A DNA stretch of 35,675 nt from an uncultured Desulfobacterium sp. GTDB taxonomy: Bacteria > Desulfobacterota > Desulfobacteria > Desulfobacterales > Desulfobacteraceae. Of the stretch, positions 17,051 through 24,480 are shown piece by piece (positions within the stretch are counted from its first letter, which is position 1; each line of letters starts with the position of its first letter). The notes below the pieces were generated by a model. It saw only the letters and a program-made list of their open reading frames with translations. It made no database searches and was not told the DNA's origin. The position numbers were made by a program, and so were the translations under genes. The stretch is from positions 1 to 35,675 of the forward strand of contig CAKZLA010000271.1 of assembly GCA_937124525.1 (NCBI GenBank), read 5' to 3'.

Positions 17051-17932
17051 TCAAGATTTTATACGCAAGAGCACATAATCAATAATTTTTTCGGCAACAT
17101 CAACCCCTGTAACTTTTTCAAGTCCCCTGAAACCGGGGGAGTAATTTACCTCCATGATATAAGGTGTGCCGTTGGCTTCCACAATGAGATCCACACCGGC
17201 AACGTCCAAATGACATGCCCTGGCAGCTTTGACTGCCATATTTTCCCATTCCCGGGGAAGTTCAACGGATCGGGCTTGTCCATCAAGGTGAAAATTACTC
17301 CTAAATTCGCCTTTCTTAGGGGTTAAGGTCATGGCTCCAACCACTTGCTTCCCTATTACAAAAATGCGAAGATCCCTGCGGTCTTCCGGTGGAATAAATC
17401 GTTGCACCACCGCCCCTTTTTTTTCTTCTAATAATTTGTCGCATAGATGCGCTATTTCATGGTGTGCTCTGACCATGGCGACCCCGTCTCCTCCCATACC
17501 GTCCATGCGCTTGACAATCACTGGATAACCGCCCAGATGTTCAACAGCCCGGTGAAATTCTTCTTCAGCCGTGATGAAAAAGGTGTCTGGCACCGGCAAG
17601 CCTGCGGCGGCCAGGGTTTGAAGGGTGATGTACTGGTTTCTGGCAATGGTGATGCCTTCAAGCCCATTTATCAGGGGGATGCCAAGGTGCATGAACTGCC
17701 GGAGCAGGGCCAGGCCATAATCCCCCATGGGCGATCCCTGACGGGGCAACACCACATCCAGGGTTTGGGGAAGGTCTTTGATAAAATAGTGAAACTGACC
17801 CCGTTGAATGCCGGACAACATCTGGTAAGGATTGATCAGAATGGTATGACACTCCCGTTTTTTTGCCGCCTGGGTGAGCCGCATGGTGGGATGAAATGAA
17901 AAATCATTGACGCTCATGATGCCGATGTTCAT
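17051..17932 (-). CDS. RimK-like ATP-grasp ligase
   Basis: 293 aa from ATG 17932; a 21-residue upstream extension to 17995 is possible but runs through a repeated DNA motif, so it is probably leader. The ATP-grasp fold is clear: 'YPVIVKRMDGMGGDGVAMV' (nucleotide-binding lysine and glycine-rich loop, about 128-146), 'VVQRFIP', 'DLRIFVIGKQVVGAM', 'RSNFHLDG' and the Mg-binding end 'VAGVDLIVEANGTPYIMEVNYSPGF'. This is the RimK/glutathione-synthetase branch, which joins an acyl phosphate to an amino acid or peptide amine. Lacking a partner of known function, the substrate is open. It is followed by the PP-loop gene and preceded by a GNAT gene on the same strand. Confidence 0.85.
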   Translation of the reverse strand: MNIGIMSVNDFSFHPTMRLTQAAKKRECHTILINPYQMLSGIQRGQFHYFIKDLPQTLDVVLPRQGSPMGDYGLALLRQFMHLGIPLINGLEGITIARNQYITLQTLAAAGLPVPDTFFITAEEEFHRAVEHLGGYPVIVKRMDGMGGDGVAMVRAHHEIAHLCDKLLEEKKGAVVQRFIPPEDRRDLRIFVIGKQVVGAMTLTPKKGEFRSNFHLDGQARSVELPREWENMAVKAARACHLDVAGVDLIVEANGTPYIMEVNYSPGFRGLEKVTGVDVAEKIIDYVLLRIKS

Positions 17933-17970
17933 CTGTTTGGTTTTTTCCTCTATCCTTAGTTTGCTTTCGG

Positions 17971-17993
17971 GGTTGGTCATAAGGTGGGCCACC
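17971..17993 (-). repeat. Intergenic motif copy a
   Basis: Minus strand reads GGTGGCCCACCTTATGACC then AACC. It is one of four copies of a conserved roughly 23-bp motif (core GTGGCCCATCTTATGACC). It lies 38 bases upstream of the RimK-like gene start and may be an operator or a REP-type repeat. Confidence 0.65.
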
Positions 17994-18071
17994 ATACGGA
18001 GACTGAAAATATGCTATAGTCAATTATTTGTAATTACTGACTTTATTTTTGGATCAAAAAAATCACTTCAA

Positions 18072-18095
18072 AGTGGCCCATCTTATAACCAAGCC
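18072..18095 (+). repeat. Intergenic motif copy b
   Basis: Plus strand reads AGTGGCCCATCTTATAACC then AAGCC. It is inverted relative to copy a, with 78 very AT-rich bases between them, in the gap between the GNAT and RimK-like genes. Confidence 0.65.
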
Positions 18096-18277
18096 TTCGC
18101 TTTCGATGTTGAAGAATAGGGTCAGGTAAGGTCCGTCATGCAAATCAGGTATCAATTATGGGCCTGGTTCAAAAGAGCATATGGCAAAACAACTCTTTTG
18201 TCCGGTCTTTCAATCAAGTATTAGCATTTAAATTCTGATATTTATTAATAAAGAATCATCGAGAGTACAGAAAGGCA

Positions 18278-19639
18278 TCAAAAAGTGTTACCCTGTTTTG
18301 AATCTGGCTCAATCATGGATTCCGGCATCCAGATACCTGCTGATTTACCCATTTGTTCACTGTAATAGGTTATCACCTTACGGGTCTCATTACGAATGGC
18401 AATTTTCTGGGTGGCGGTGTTGTCCTCACTGATGATGGAAAAAATTTTGTGATCTTCAGCCCGGGCCGTCAATCCTTCCAGGAGTTTGGCCCCCACTCCC
18501 AAGGCACGGTATTCCGGACGCACCGAAGTGTATCCCCGTTCCAGAAAATGGGTGAAATCCATGCCGGATATTTTATTGATCCGTTCAATAAAGGGTTTTC
18601 TGGGACGTTTCAGGCTGGAGTTTCCCACAATAACATCGTTTTCCATGGCATAGGCAATGAGAAAGGCCCGTTCCAGATTGTAACGAACCCATTTTGTGGC
18701 AACGGACCCACCTGCCTCCACCATGTTGCAGATTTCATCCAGATATCCCGGAGGCAGGTTCCCAGGTTTTTCAAAATAAAAGGAGATCTCACGCCCCAGA
18801 GCAAAGACATTGCCGGTTACCATGTCCACCCGCATGGGAAAGAGTTCCTTCCGGGTATAACTGCTGAGGTACAACAGTAAATGGGCAGGATTGTTCAAGG
18901 CCTGCCACAGAGGAATCCCCGGCAGTTGTTCAACATGGCTGTAGGGCATTTCCATGGGGAGAAAGGTATCCTGGTTATGGGATGTGGTAGATTTCTCCCC
19001 TGGCATAAAAAAAGATTGCATTTCATGGGAATGGGCAATGTTGGGGTTGGATAAAACAAAGGATAAGAAGTTATTTTTTTTTGATTCTTTTTCAGGGGGG
19101 GCAAGGATAAAATGATTCCAGATTCCTTTTCTGGAAATTTCCCACAGGGGGCGGGTGTCCAGTTCCTCTTCCGGGTGGGGCACCTGCCACTGAATCAGGC
19201 AAAGGGTGGAAAGGGTAAAAAAGAATTCTGGAAGTTTAAAGCTGTCTTTTTTTTCCTGGATCACCCTGGTGATACCCATGGTGATATTTTTTTTCAAGTT
19301 GATTGCCTCCAACACCTGGAACAGGATTTCATCTTCCTGAAAAGGCATATCAAAGAGCACAGCCTCCGCCTGTATGGAATCAATTTTCTGGATCACATTG
19401 CCGATAAAATTATCCATTTCCCGGGAAAAATTAATTCTACCTGTGCAGGGCAGGATTTGGAATACCCGGGAATCCCCCGTGTTTTTAGATGGAGGATCAA
19501 GGGGGGAAAAATCAAGAGTGATATCATGGGAAATAACGGTCATTCGGGATTTTCCCAGAGGAAAAAAAGGAATGGATTTTTCATGGGCCAGGGGCGGCTC
19601 CGGGATGTGGACTAATAAAATATTTTTTTCAGATGCCAT
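18278..19639 (-). CDS. GNAT-domain protein with a long N-terminal region of unknown fold
   Basis: 453 aa. The C-terminal part (about 270-440) is a GCN5-type N-acetyltransferase: the acetyl-CoA loop R-A-L-G-V-G (378-383; consensus R/Q-x-x-G-x-G/A) follows the beta-4 strand 'YTSVRPEY', and 'SEDNTATQKIAIRNE' resembles the N-x-A motif after beta-5. The first 270 residues, rich in Phe, Pro and Glu, match no domain I know. The gene sits 345 bases upstream of the RimK-like ligase on the same strand. GNAT plus RimK-type ligase plus PP-loop enzyme recalls the logic of acetylated, amidated peptide osmolytes (NAGGN pathway), but there the GNAT and ATP-grasp are fused, so this is only an analogy. Confidence 0.78.
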   Translation of the reverse strand: MASEKNILLVHIPEPPLAHEKSIPFFPLGKSRMTVISHDITLDFSPLDPPSKNTGDSRVFQILPCTGRINFSREMDNFIGNVIQKIDSIQAEAVLFDMPFQEDEILFQVLEAINLKKNITMGITRVIQEKKDSFKLPEFFFTLSTLCLIQWQVPHPEEELDTRPLWEISRKGIWNHFILAPPEKESKKNNFLSFVLSNPNIAHSHEMQSFFMPGEKSTTSHNQDTFLPMEMPYSHVEQLPGIPLWQALNNPAHLLLYLSSYTRKELFPMRVDMVTGNVFALGREISFYFEKPGNLPPGYLDEICNMVEAGGSVATKWVRYNLERAFLIAYAMENDVIVGNSSLKRPRKPFIERINKISGMDFTHFLERGYTSVRPEYRALGVGAKLLEGLTARAEDHKIFSIISEDNTATQKIAIRNETRKVITYYSEQMGKSAGIWMPESMIEPDSKQGNTF

Positions 19640-19966
19640 AATGGGAGCATTTTACGTTGTTTCCCACTGATTTTCAATCTTTAACTCAACCTTTAAAGTT
19701 TGGCTTGGTCATAAGATGGGCCACCCATCACAATTGGCGGCCAATGGGTTCAGGATTGATATTATTCTCAAATATTTAAATAGGCAACAAACATGCCATT
19801 AAATGCCTTGAAAAATGGGAATGCTCCATTCACACGTATATCATTTTTTAAAATAACAAATTATTTTAACATGATTAGATCAGGTCAACACTTGTAGACT
19901 TATTAGGAAAATTATATATAATATGCTATTGTCTGCGGTGATTGCAGGGTCGGTCACAACTGAAAA
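19640..19966. other. Divergent intergenic region between GNAT and GspE-like genes
   Basis: 327 AT-rich bases with no gene. It contains motif copy c near its left end. The GspE-like promoter must lie in the right half (runs of TATATATAATATG near 19910-19925 could be its -10 region, with no convincing -35). Confidence 0.5.
19702..19725 (-). repeat. Intergenic motif copy c
   Basis: Minus strand reads GGTGGCCCATCTTATGACC then AAGCC, the best match to the consensus. It lies 62 bases upstream of the GNAT start in the same orientation that copy a has to the RimK-like gene. Confidence 0.65.
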
Positions 19967-21925
19967 ATGAGGGATGGCATATTTTTGAGAAAAAATGAAC
20001 CAATGAAAACTCCGAGTACAGTTGCTTTAATCGATGATACACCAGAAAAAAATCCAACGGACACCCCTGCCCGGGAATTCGGCCAGATTGTATCCATTTT
20101 AATGGAAGAAAAATACCTGACAGATCAACAGCTTGCCTATGCAGTCAGGATACAATCAAAGCTTGAAACTCCGGGTACATTACTGGATGTCCTCAAAGAA
20201 CTTGATTATATCACCGAAGAACAGATTTCCGATATCATAAAGAAAAATTATACCGCCTTTCGCATTGGGGATCTTCTGGTTGAGCTTGGCCATATTTCTG
20301 CCATGCAGCTTAAAATGTGCCTGGAAACCCAGTCCAGGGAAAAAGCCAAGCGCAAACTGGGTGAATTACTGGTTGCCTATAATTTTATCAGTGAAGAAAA
20401 ATTTCTGGAAATACTCTCAGTTCAGCTGGGGGTCCCCCTGATAGACATTGAATTTGTTGATATTGACCAAAGTCTCATCCATTTTTCCCTGTTGAAATCT
20501 TTTCGGGAAATAATGTGTATTCCCATCCAAAGAAAAGGAGATGCCATACTGGTGGCCTTTGCCGATCCTGGCAACCCACAGCTCATTAAAGATGCGGAAG
20601 ATATTTTAAAAAAGAAGGTTGTCCCCGGCATTGCCCGGGAAAGTTCCATTATAAAATTGATCAATCGTTTTCAAATGGATAACAAAAAGAGGGCCGCTAC
20701 TTCAATCTCAGATATGCCTGTGGCTGACATTGTGAACACTGTTATTTTGGATGCAATGTCCCTTGGGGTCAGTGATATTCACATTGAACCCCTCACTGAC
20801 AGACTCAGAATACGTTTTCGCCAGGATGGGGTTTTAATTCATTACAAGGATTATCCCCGGGAAGTCATCCCCTCGTTGACCAGCCGTCTCAAAGTAATGT
20901 GCCGGGCAGATATTGCTGAAAAACGCAGACACCAGGGGGGGCGCATTGATTTTAAATCCGCAGGGGAAGAAATTGATCTCAGGGTTTCCTTTTTTGTGAC
21001 GGTCCATGGTGAAAAAGTCGTCATGCGCCTGTTAAGACGTCAGGCCCATCTATTGGACATCCAGGACATTGGAATGCCACCCCGGATGTTGAGTCGATTC
21101 AGGGAAGCTGCCCTGGATTGCCCCAGTGGGGTTGTTCTGGTCACAGGCCCCACAGGTTCGGGAAAAACCACCACGGTTTACAGCTGCATTAACTATTTGA
21201 ATCGGCCGGATGTCAGCATTGTGACGGCGGAAGAACCTGTGGAATATATGGTGGATGGCATTGCCCAGTGCTCCATTGATCCAAAAATAAATCTCACATT
21301 CAACGAGACATTAAGACACATCGTTCGCCAAGACCCGGATGTGGTTGTCATCGGTGAAATCAGAGACACTTTTTCAGCCCAGGTGGCAGTGCAGGCGGCC
21401 TTGACCGGTCATAAGGTGCTGACCACCTTTCACACCGAAGACAGTATCGGAGGCCTGGTGCGGCTCATAAATATGGAGGTGGACGTGTTTTTGATATCTT
21501 CCACTGTGGTGTGTGTGCTGGCCCAGCGGCTTCTTCGAAAAGTGTGTCCCGCCTGTAAAGCGCCGTACACTGTTACGCCCACAGATCTTCGAGTTCTGAG
21601 GTACTCCCCTGGGGATATTCAAAACGGAAATTTTCAAAAGGGTCTGGGATGCAGTAAATGCGGCTATACCGGTTATAAAGGACGGTTGGGGGTCCATGAG
21701 ATGCTTATCCTTGATGAAGCGGTTCGCAATGCCATTCTGGAAAAAAAAACCAGTTATCAAATTAGACGGATCGGCATAGAATCCACGGGTCTTGTGACAC
21801 TCATGGAAACCGGCATTGCTCTTGCCGCAACCGGTGACACCACACTCCAAGAGGTCTTCAGGTGCCTTCCGCGTCTTCATAAACCAAGACCTTTACCCAT
21901 CATTCAGAATCTTTTGGGATTATAG
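19967..21925 (+). CDS. GspE/PilB-type secretion or pilus ATPase with MshEN-like c-di-GMP-binding repeats
   Basis: 652 aa (a second Met at 20003 is an equally possible start; neither has a strong ribosome binding site). The N-terminus contains two consecutive 24-residue MshEN-type motifs: R99-I-G ... Q122 fits RLGxxLxxxG-x(2)-x4-L-x3-L-x2-Q almost fully, and K130-L-G ... Q153 is a weaker second one. In the MshE family such motifs bind c-di-GMP. The C-terminal ATPase has Walker A 'GPTGSGKTTT' (about 393), an Asp box 'TAEEPVEY', Walker B 'DVVVIGEIRD', and a zinc tetracysteine (CPAC about 527, CSKC about 562). The enzyme normally powers type II secretion or type IV pilus assembly from the cytoplasm. 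No other T2SS or pilus gene is near; the HDOD gene follows after two bases. Confidence 0.9.
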   Translation: MRDGIFLRKNEPMKTPSTVALIDDTPEKNPTDTPAREFGQIVSILMEEKYLTDQQLAYAVRIQSKLETPGTLLDVLKELDYITEEQISDIIKKNYTAFRIGDLLVELGHISAMQLKMCLETQSREKAKRKLGELLVAYNFISEEKFLEILSVQLGVPLIDIEFVDIDQSLIHFSLLKSFREIMCIPIQRKGDAILVAFADPGNPQLIKDAEDILKKKVVPGIARESSIIKLINRFQMDNKKRAATSISDMPVADIVNTVILDAMSLGVSDIHIEPLTDRLRIRFRQDGVLIHYKDYPREVIPSLTSRLKVMCRADIAEKRRHQGGRIDFKSAGEEIDLRVSFFVTVHGEKVVMRLLRRQAHLLDIQDIGMPPRMLSRFREAALDCPSGVVLVTGPTGSGKTTTVYSCINYLNRPDVSIVTAEEPVEYMVDGIAQCSIDPKINLTFNETLRHIVRQDPDVVVIGEIRDTFSAQVAVQAALTGHKVLTTFHTEDSIGGLVRLINMEVDVFLISSTVVCVLAQRLLRKVCPACKAPYTVTPTDLRVLRYSPGDIQNGNFQKGLGCSKCGYTGYKGRLGVHEMLILDEAVRNAILEKKTSYQIRRIGIESTGLVTLMETGIALAATGDTTLQEVFRCLPRLHKPRPLPIIQNLLGL

Positions 21926-21927
21926 AG

Positions 21928-22770
21928 ATGAAACAGGAAGCCTCATTGCTTGAAATCGCCGAGGAGTATATTGCCAGCGATAAAACCATACTTTTACCAT
22001 TTGATAAAAATGCCTTGCGAATTCAACAGGAGATTAAACGCAAAGAACCCAATATTCAATTGGTGGAAAAAATGATTGTGTCCGATCCTGCCTTGACCAG
22101 TCAGGTTCTGCGCATGGCCAATTCTGCTTTTTACAGGGGGCTTAAAAAGATATCCACTGTGCGTAATGCCATGACCCGGATAGGACTCATGGAAATCGCC
22201 AATGTTGTGAGTCTTGTAACCCACCGAAGAAATTTCAATTCTGATAATCCCATGGTTCGTGAAATCCTGGCAAAGCTTTGGTCCCATTCCGTTGGGTGTG
22301 CTATTGGGAGCCAGTGGATTGCCAGAAAGCGGGGATTTACGGATATCGCTCTTGAAGCCTTTATTGCAGGCTTGCTCCATGATGTGGGTAAACTTTTTCT
22401 TATCACAATCATTGATGCAATTATTTCATCGAAAATGATTTCGTCCATTCCCTCCCCAGAATTGATCAAAGAATTGATGGATTCCATGCATGTTGAATAT
22501 GGACATTCTCTTTTGAAAAATTGGAATTTACCCGACATTTATTGTGAGGTGGCCTTAAAGCATCATAATGAGATGGCCGGAGATGAGAATGTGATTTTAT
22601 TGGTGGTAAAGCTGGGCAATTTTGCCTGCAATAAAATGGGAATCGGTTTATCTGAAGATACCTCTTTGCTGTTGGCTGCCACCCCGGAAGCCCATTCCCT
22701 TGGTCTGTCTGAAGTGGCCCTTGCTGAGCTTGAAATAAAGTTGGAAGATTCCCTTAAACTTGCTTTATGA
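21928..22770 (+). CDS. HDOD-domain protein
   Basis: 280 aa, essentially one HDOD domain (about 30-230), a relative of HD phosphohydrolases used in bacterial signalling. 'DPALTSQVLRMANSAFY' and 'ISTVRNAMTRIGLMEIANVV' are characteristic. 'AGLLHDVGKLFL' keeps the HD pair, and 'VALKHHNE' supplies a further histidine pair, so more metal ligands are kept than in many inactive HDOD proteins. The start follows the GspE-like stop by two bases, so the two are co-transcribed and likely act together, perhaps in c-di-GMP-linked control of the ATPase. This functional link is inferred. Confidence 0.88.
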   Translation: MKQEASLLEIAEEYIASDKTILLPFDKNALRIQQEIKRKEPNIQLVEKMIVSDPALTSQVLRMANSAFYRGLKKISTVRNAMTRIGLMEIANVVSLVTHRRNFNSDNPMVREILAKLWSHSVGCAIGSQWIARKRGFTDIALEAFIAGLLHDVGKLFLITIIDAIISSKMISSIPSPELIKELMDSMHVEYGHSLLKNWNLPDIYCEVALKHHNEMAGDENVILLVVKLGNFACNKMGIGLSEDTSLLLAATPEAHSLGLSEVALAELEIKLEDSLKLAL

Positions 22771-22890
22771 TGAATGGGGCAAATGGGGTTTGATCATAAC
22801 TTTGGCCTCTTTGAGTGGATTTTTTTCGAGTTAAGAAATAAATTCTTTAATTACAATATCTTGGCGATAATACAAATTCAGCATCCGTAT

Positions 22891-22918
22891 AAGTGGCCCA
22901 TCTTATTATGATCAACCC
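22891..22918 (+). repeat. Intergenic motif copy d
   Basis: Plus strand reads AAGTGGCCCATCTTATTATG then ATCAACCC: the shared core with a 3-base insertion. It lies 170 bases upstream of the GshB-like ATP-grasp gene, on its coding strand. The extension TACGGA past the GGCCAC end is also seen at copy a. Confidence 0.6.
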
Positions 22919-22995
22919 AGACAAATGAATGGCTGCTTTTGGGGTGATATAATAGCGGGTGATGAAACGAGAAAATATTTTTTTATAGGCTTCAT
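22912..22995 (-). pseudogene. Possible relic of the 5' end of a GNAT-like gene
   Basis: A 27-codon frame from ATG 22995 resembles the first 29 residues of the GNAT protein at 18278-19639: both have K5, L9-V10 and P13, then K..PF..LG. The DNA is also alike: both starts are CTCCCATTATG, followed a few bases later by AAAAAAATATTTT. The resemblance ends exactly where motif copy d begins. Roughly 10 of 27 residues agree by eye, so homology is plausible but unproven. Confidence 0.35.
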
Positions 22996-23088
22996 AATGG
23001 GAGTATGTTAATTTCTATTCTCAATATAGATAATGGATAACACTTGATGGTCAGATCTGGAAATTAAATAAAACTTACCGGAAACACC

Positions 23089-24072
23089 ATGAAAATAGCC
23101 TTTTTAATGGATGATCTGCGAGGCATTGACCCCACCTGGGAGACCACCTCCCATGTGATGTATGAGTGCAACCAGCGTGGACACACGGTTTTTTTTCTGG
23201 AGCCCCATGACCTTTATATCCGGGACAATGGGGTGGTGGCCAGGATGCGCAACATTTCCGTTCACAAGGATTTATCCATAAAAGCGTACTGGGAAGCCCT
23301 CATTGATTGCCTGATCCAGGATGAGCTGATCTTTGAAACGGTTATTGAGCTGGATGTGATTTTTTTGAGAAAAGATCCCCCCATCAATTATCAGGTTATG
23401 GAATTTTTGGGTCCCGTGTGCGATCAGGTTTTTGTCATGAACAGTCCCATGGGGCAGATCAACGGCAATAGCAAGGTTTACACCCTTAATTTTCCCGACA
23501 TTACCCCACAGACCCATATTTCCCGGGACCCCAAACGCCTGCGGCGGATCATTGATGATTTCGGGGGAGACATGATCATCAAACCCCTCCAGGGACATGG
23601 CGGGGAGGGGGTGATCAAGGTAAGCAACCGTGATCCTGAAAATTTAAACTCCCTGATCAACTATTATATCCGGGCCAACCGACCCTATCCCCAGCGCCAG
23701 CCAATTATGGTGCAAGAGTACCTGGAAGATGTTAAAAAAGACGGGGATGTACGCATATTATTACTTAATGGTGACATCATCGGTGCCATGAAACGTAGGT
23801 CCGTGTCCGAAGATTTCAGAACCAATGTTCATGCCGGGGCCAAGGTGTTTTGCCATGATATAACACCTGCCCAGAAATTAATTTGTGATATCATTAAGCC
23901 CAAGCTCATGGCCGATGGTCTATATTTTGTGGGTATTGATGTCATTGGAGATAAATTGCTTGAAATCAACTGTGTGAGCCCCGGTGGCATTCCACGGATC
24001 AATCAGCTGACCGGGCTGAGGCTTGAATCCCAGGTGGTTGATTTTATTGAATATAAAATTTTAAAGGAATAA
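23089..24072 (+). CDS. Glutathione-synthetase-like (GshB-type) ATP-grasp ligase
   Basis: 327 aa, about the length of GshB (315). The N-terminal substrate domain starts 'MKIAFLMDDLRGIDPTWETT', which resembles GshB's 'MGIVMDPI..IN..KDTS..ML.EA..RGH'; 'CNQRGHTVFFLEPHDLYI' continues that pattern, and 'DVIFLRKDPPIN' corresponds to GshB's 'MRKDPPFD'. The ATP-grasp part has 'DMIIKPLQGHGGEGV', 'MVQEYLEDVKKDGDVRILLLNGDIIGAM' and 'GIDVIGDKLLEINCVSPGG'. GshB joins glycine to gamma-glutamylcysteine; no gshA is visible here and the core differs, so a different peptide or thiol product is possible. It lies in its own unit preceded by motif copy d. Confidence 0.82.
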   Translation: MKIAFLMDDLRGIDPTWETTSHVMYECNQRGHTVFFLEPHDLYIRDNGVVARMRNISVHKDLSIKAYWEALIDCLIQDELIFETVIELDVIFLRKDPPINYQVMEFLGPVCDQVFVMNSPMGQINGNSKVYTLNFPDITPQTHISRDPKRLRRIIDDFGGDMIIKPLQGHGGEGVIKVSNRDPENLNSLINYYIRANRPYPQRQPIMVQEYLEDVKKDGDVRILLLNGDIIGAMKRRSVSEDFRTNVHAGAKVFCHDITPAQKLICDIIKPKLMADGLYFVGIDVIGDKLLEINCVSPGGIPRINQLTGLRLESQVVDFIEYKILKE

Positions 24073-24480
24073 GTTCAAAATAATTTTCCCATTTTAAAAT
24101 TGAAATACGCCGTCCTTCAAACGGCAGGGTGTTTTGAAATGGGCACGTTATTTAAGACCTATTCATAGCCTGGACAAACCAGAACCCAAAAGGATTTTTT
24201 ATCCCCTTGCCAAAATAACATGAAAATAAGAGATAAAAATCTAAATAACCTCCATTCAGTAATAATAACAACAAAGAATACAATGATATAGTGCCGTCCC
24301 CGAGGACTCTGTTGTCGGCATTTTTATATAGCCTGCATGGTAGAATTTTCTGCCACAACAAAAGTTTAAACTTTAATGATGATAAAACCTTGGTCGGCTT
24401 TTTATATGAAAATAATGACATCCAATGCCAGAACCACCTCTGTTGATGTTGATGTGTTTCAATACCAGCGCAGGGTGTGG
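24073..24480. other. Gene-free region between the GshB-like gene and the peptide transporter operon
   Basis: 408 bases. It holds a small hairpin (GCCGT at 24109, ACGGC at 24121) and a second (TGCCG at 24292, CGGCA at 24316, followed by TTTTT) that could be a weak terminator for upstream transcription. The operon promoter probably lies between the second hairpin and 24480. The binding-protein frame is also open back to 24376, so part of this region could be coding if the longer start is used. Confidence 0.5.

Noticed and set aside
17933..17995. N-terminal extension of the RimK-like ligase from ATG 17995
   Set aside because: The extension runs through the repeated DNA motif found at three other places, and the fold begins naturally at ATG 17932.
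23089..24072. Calling the GshB-like gene gshB
   Set aside because: No gshA is visible and the context (PP-loop, RimK, GNAT) suggests another product; the family call is kept without a symbol.
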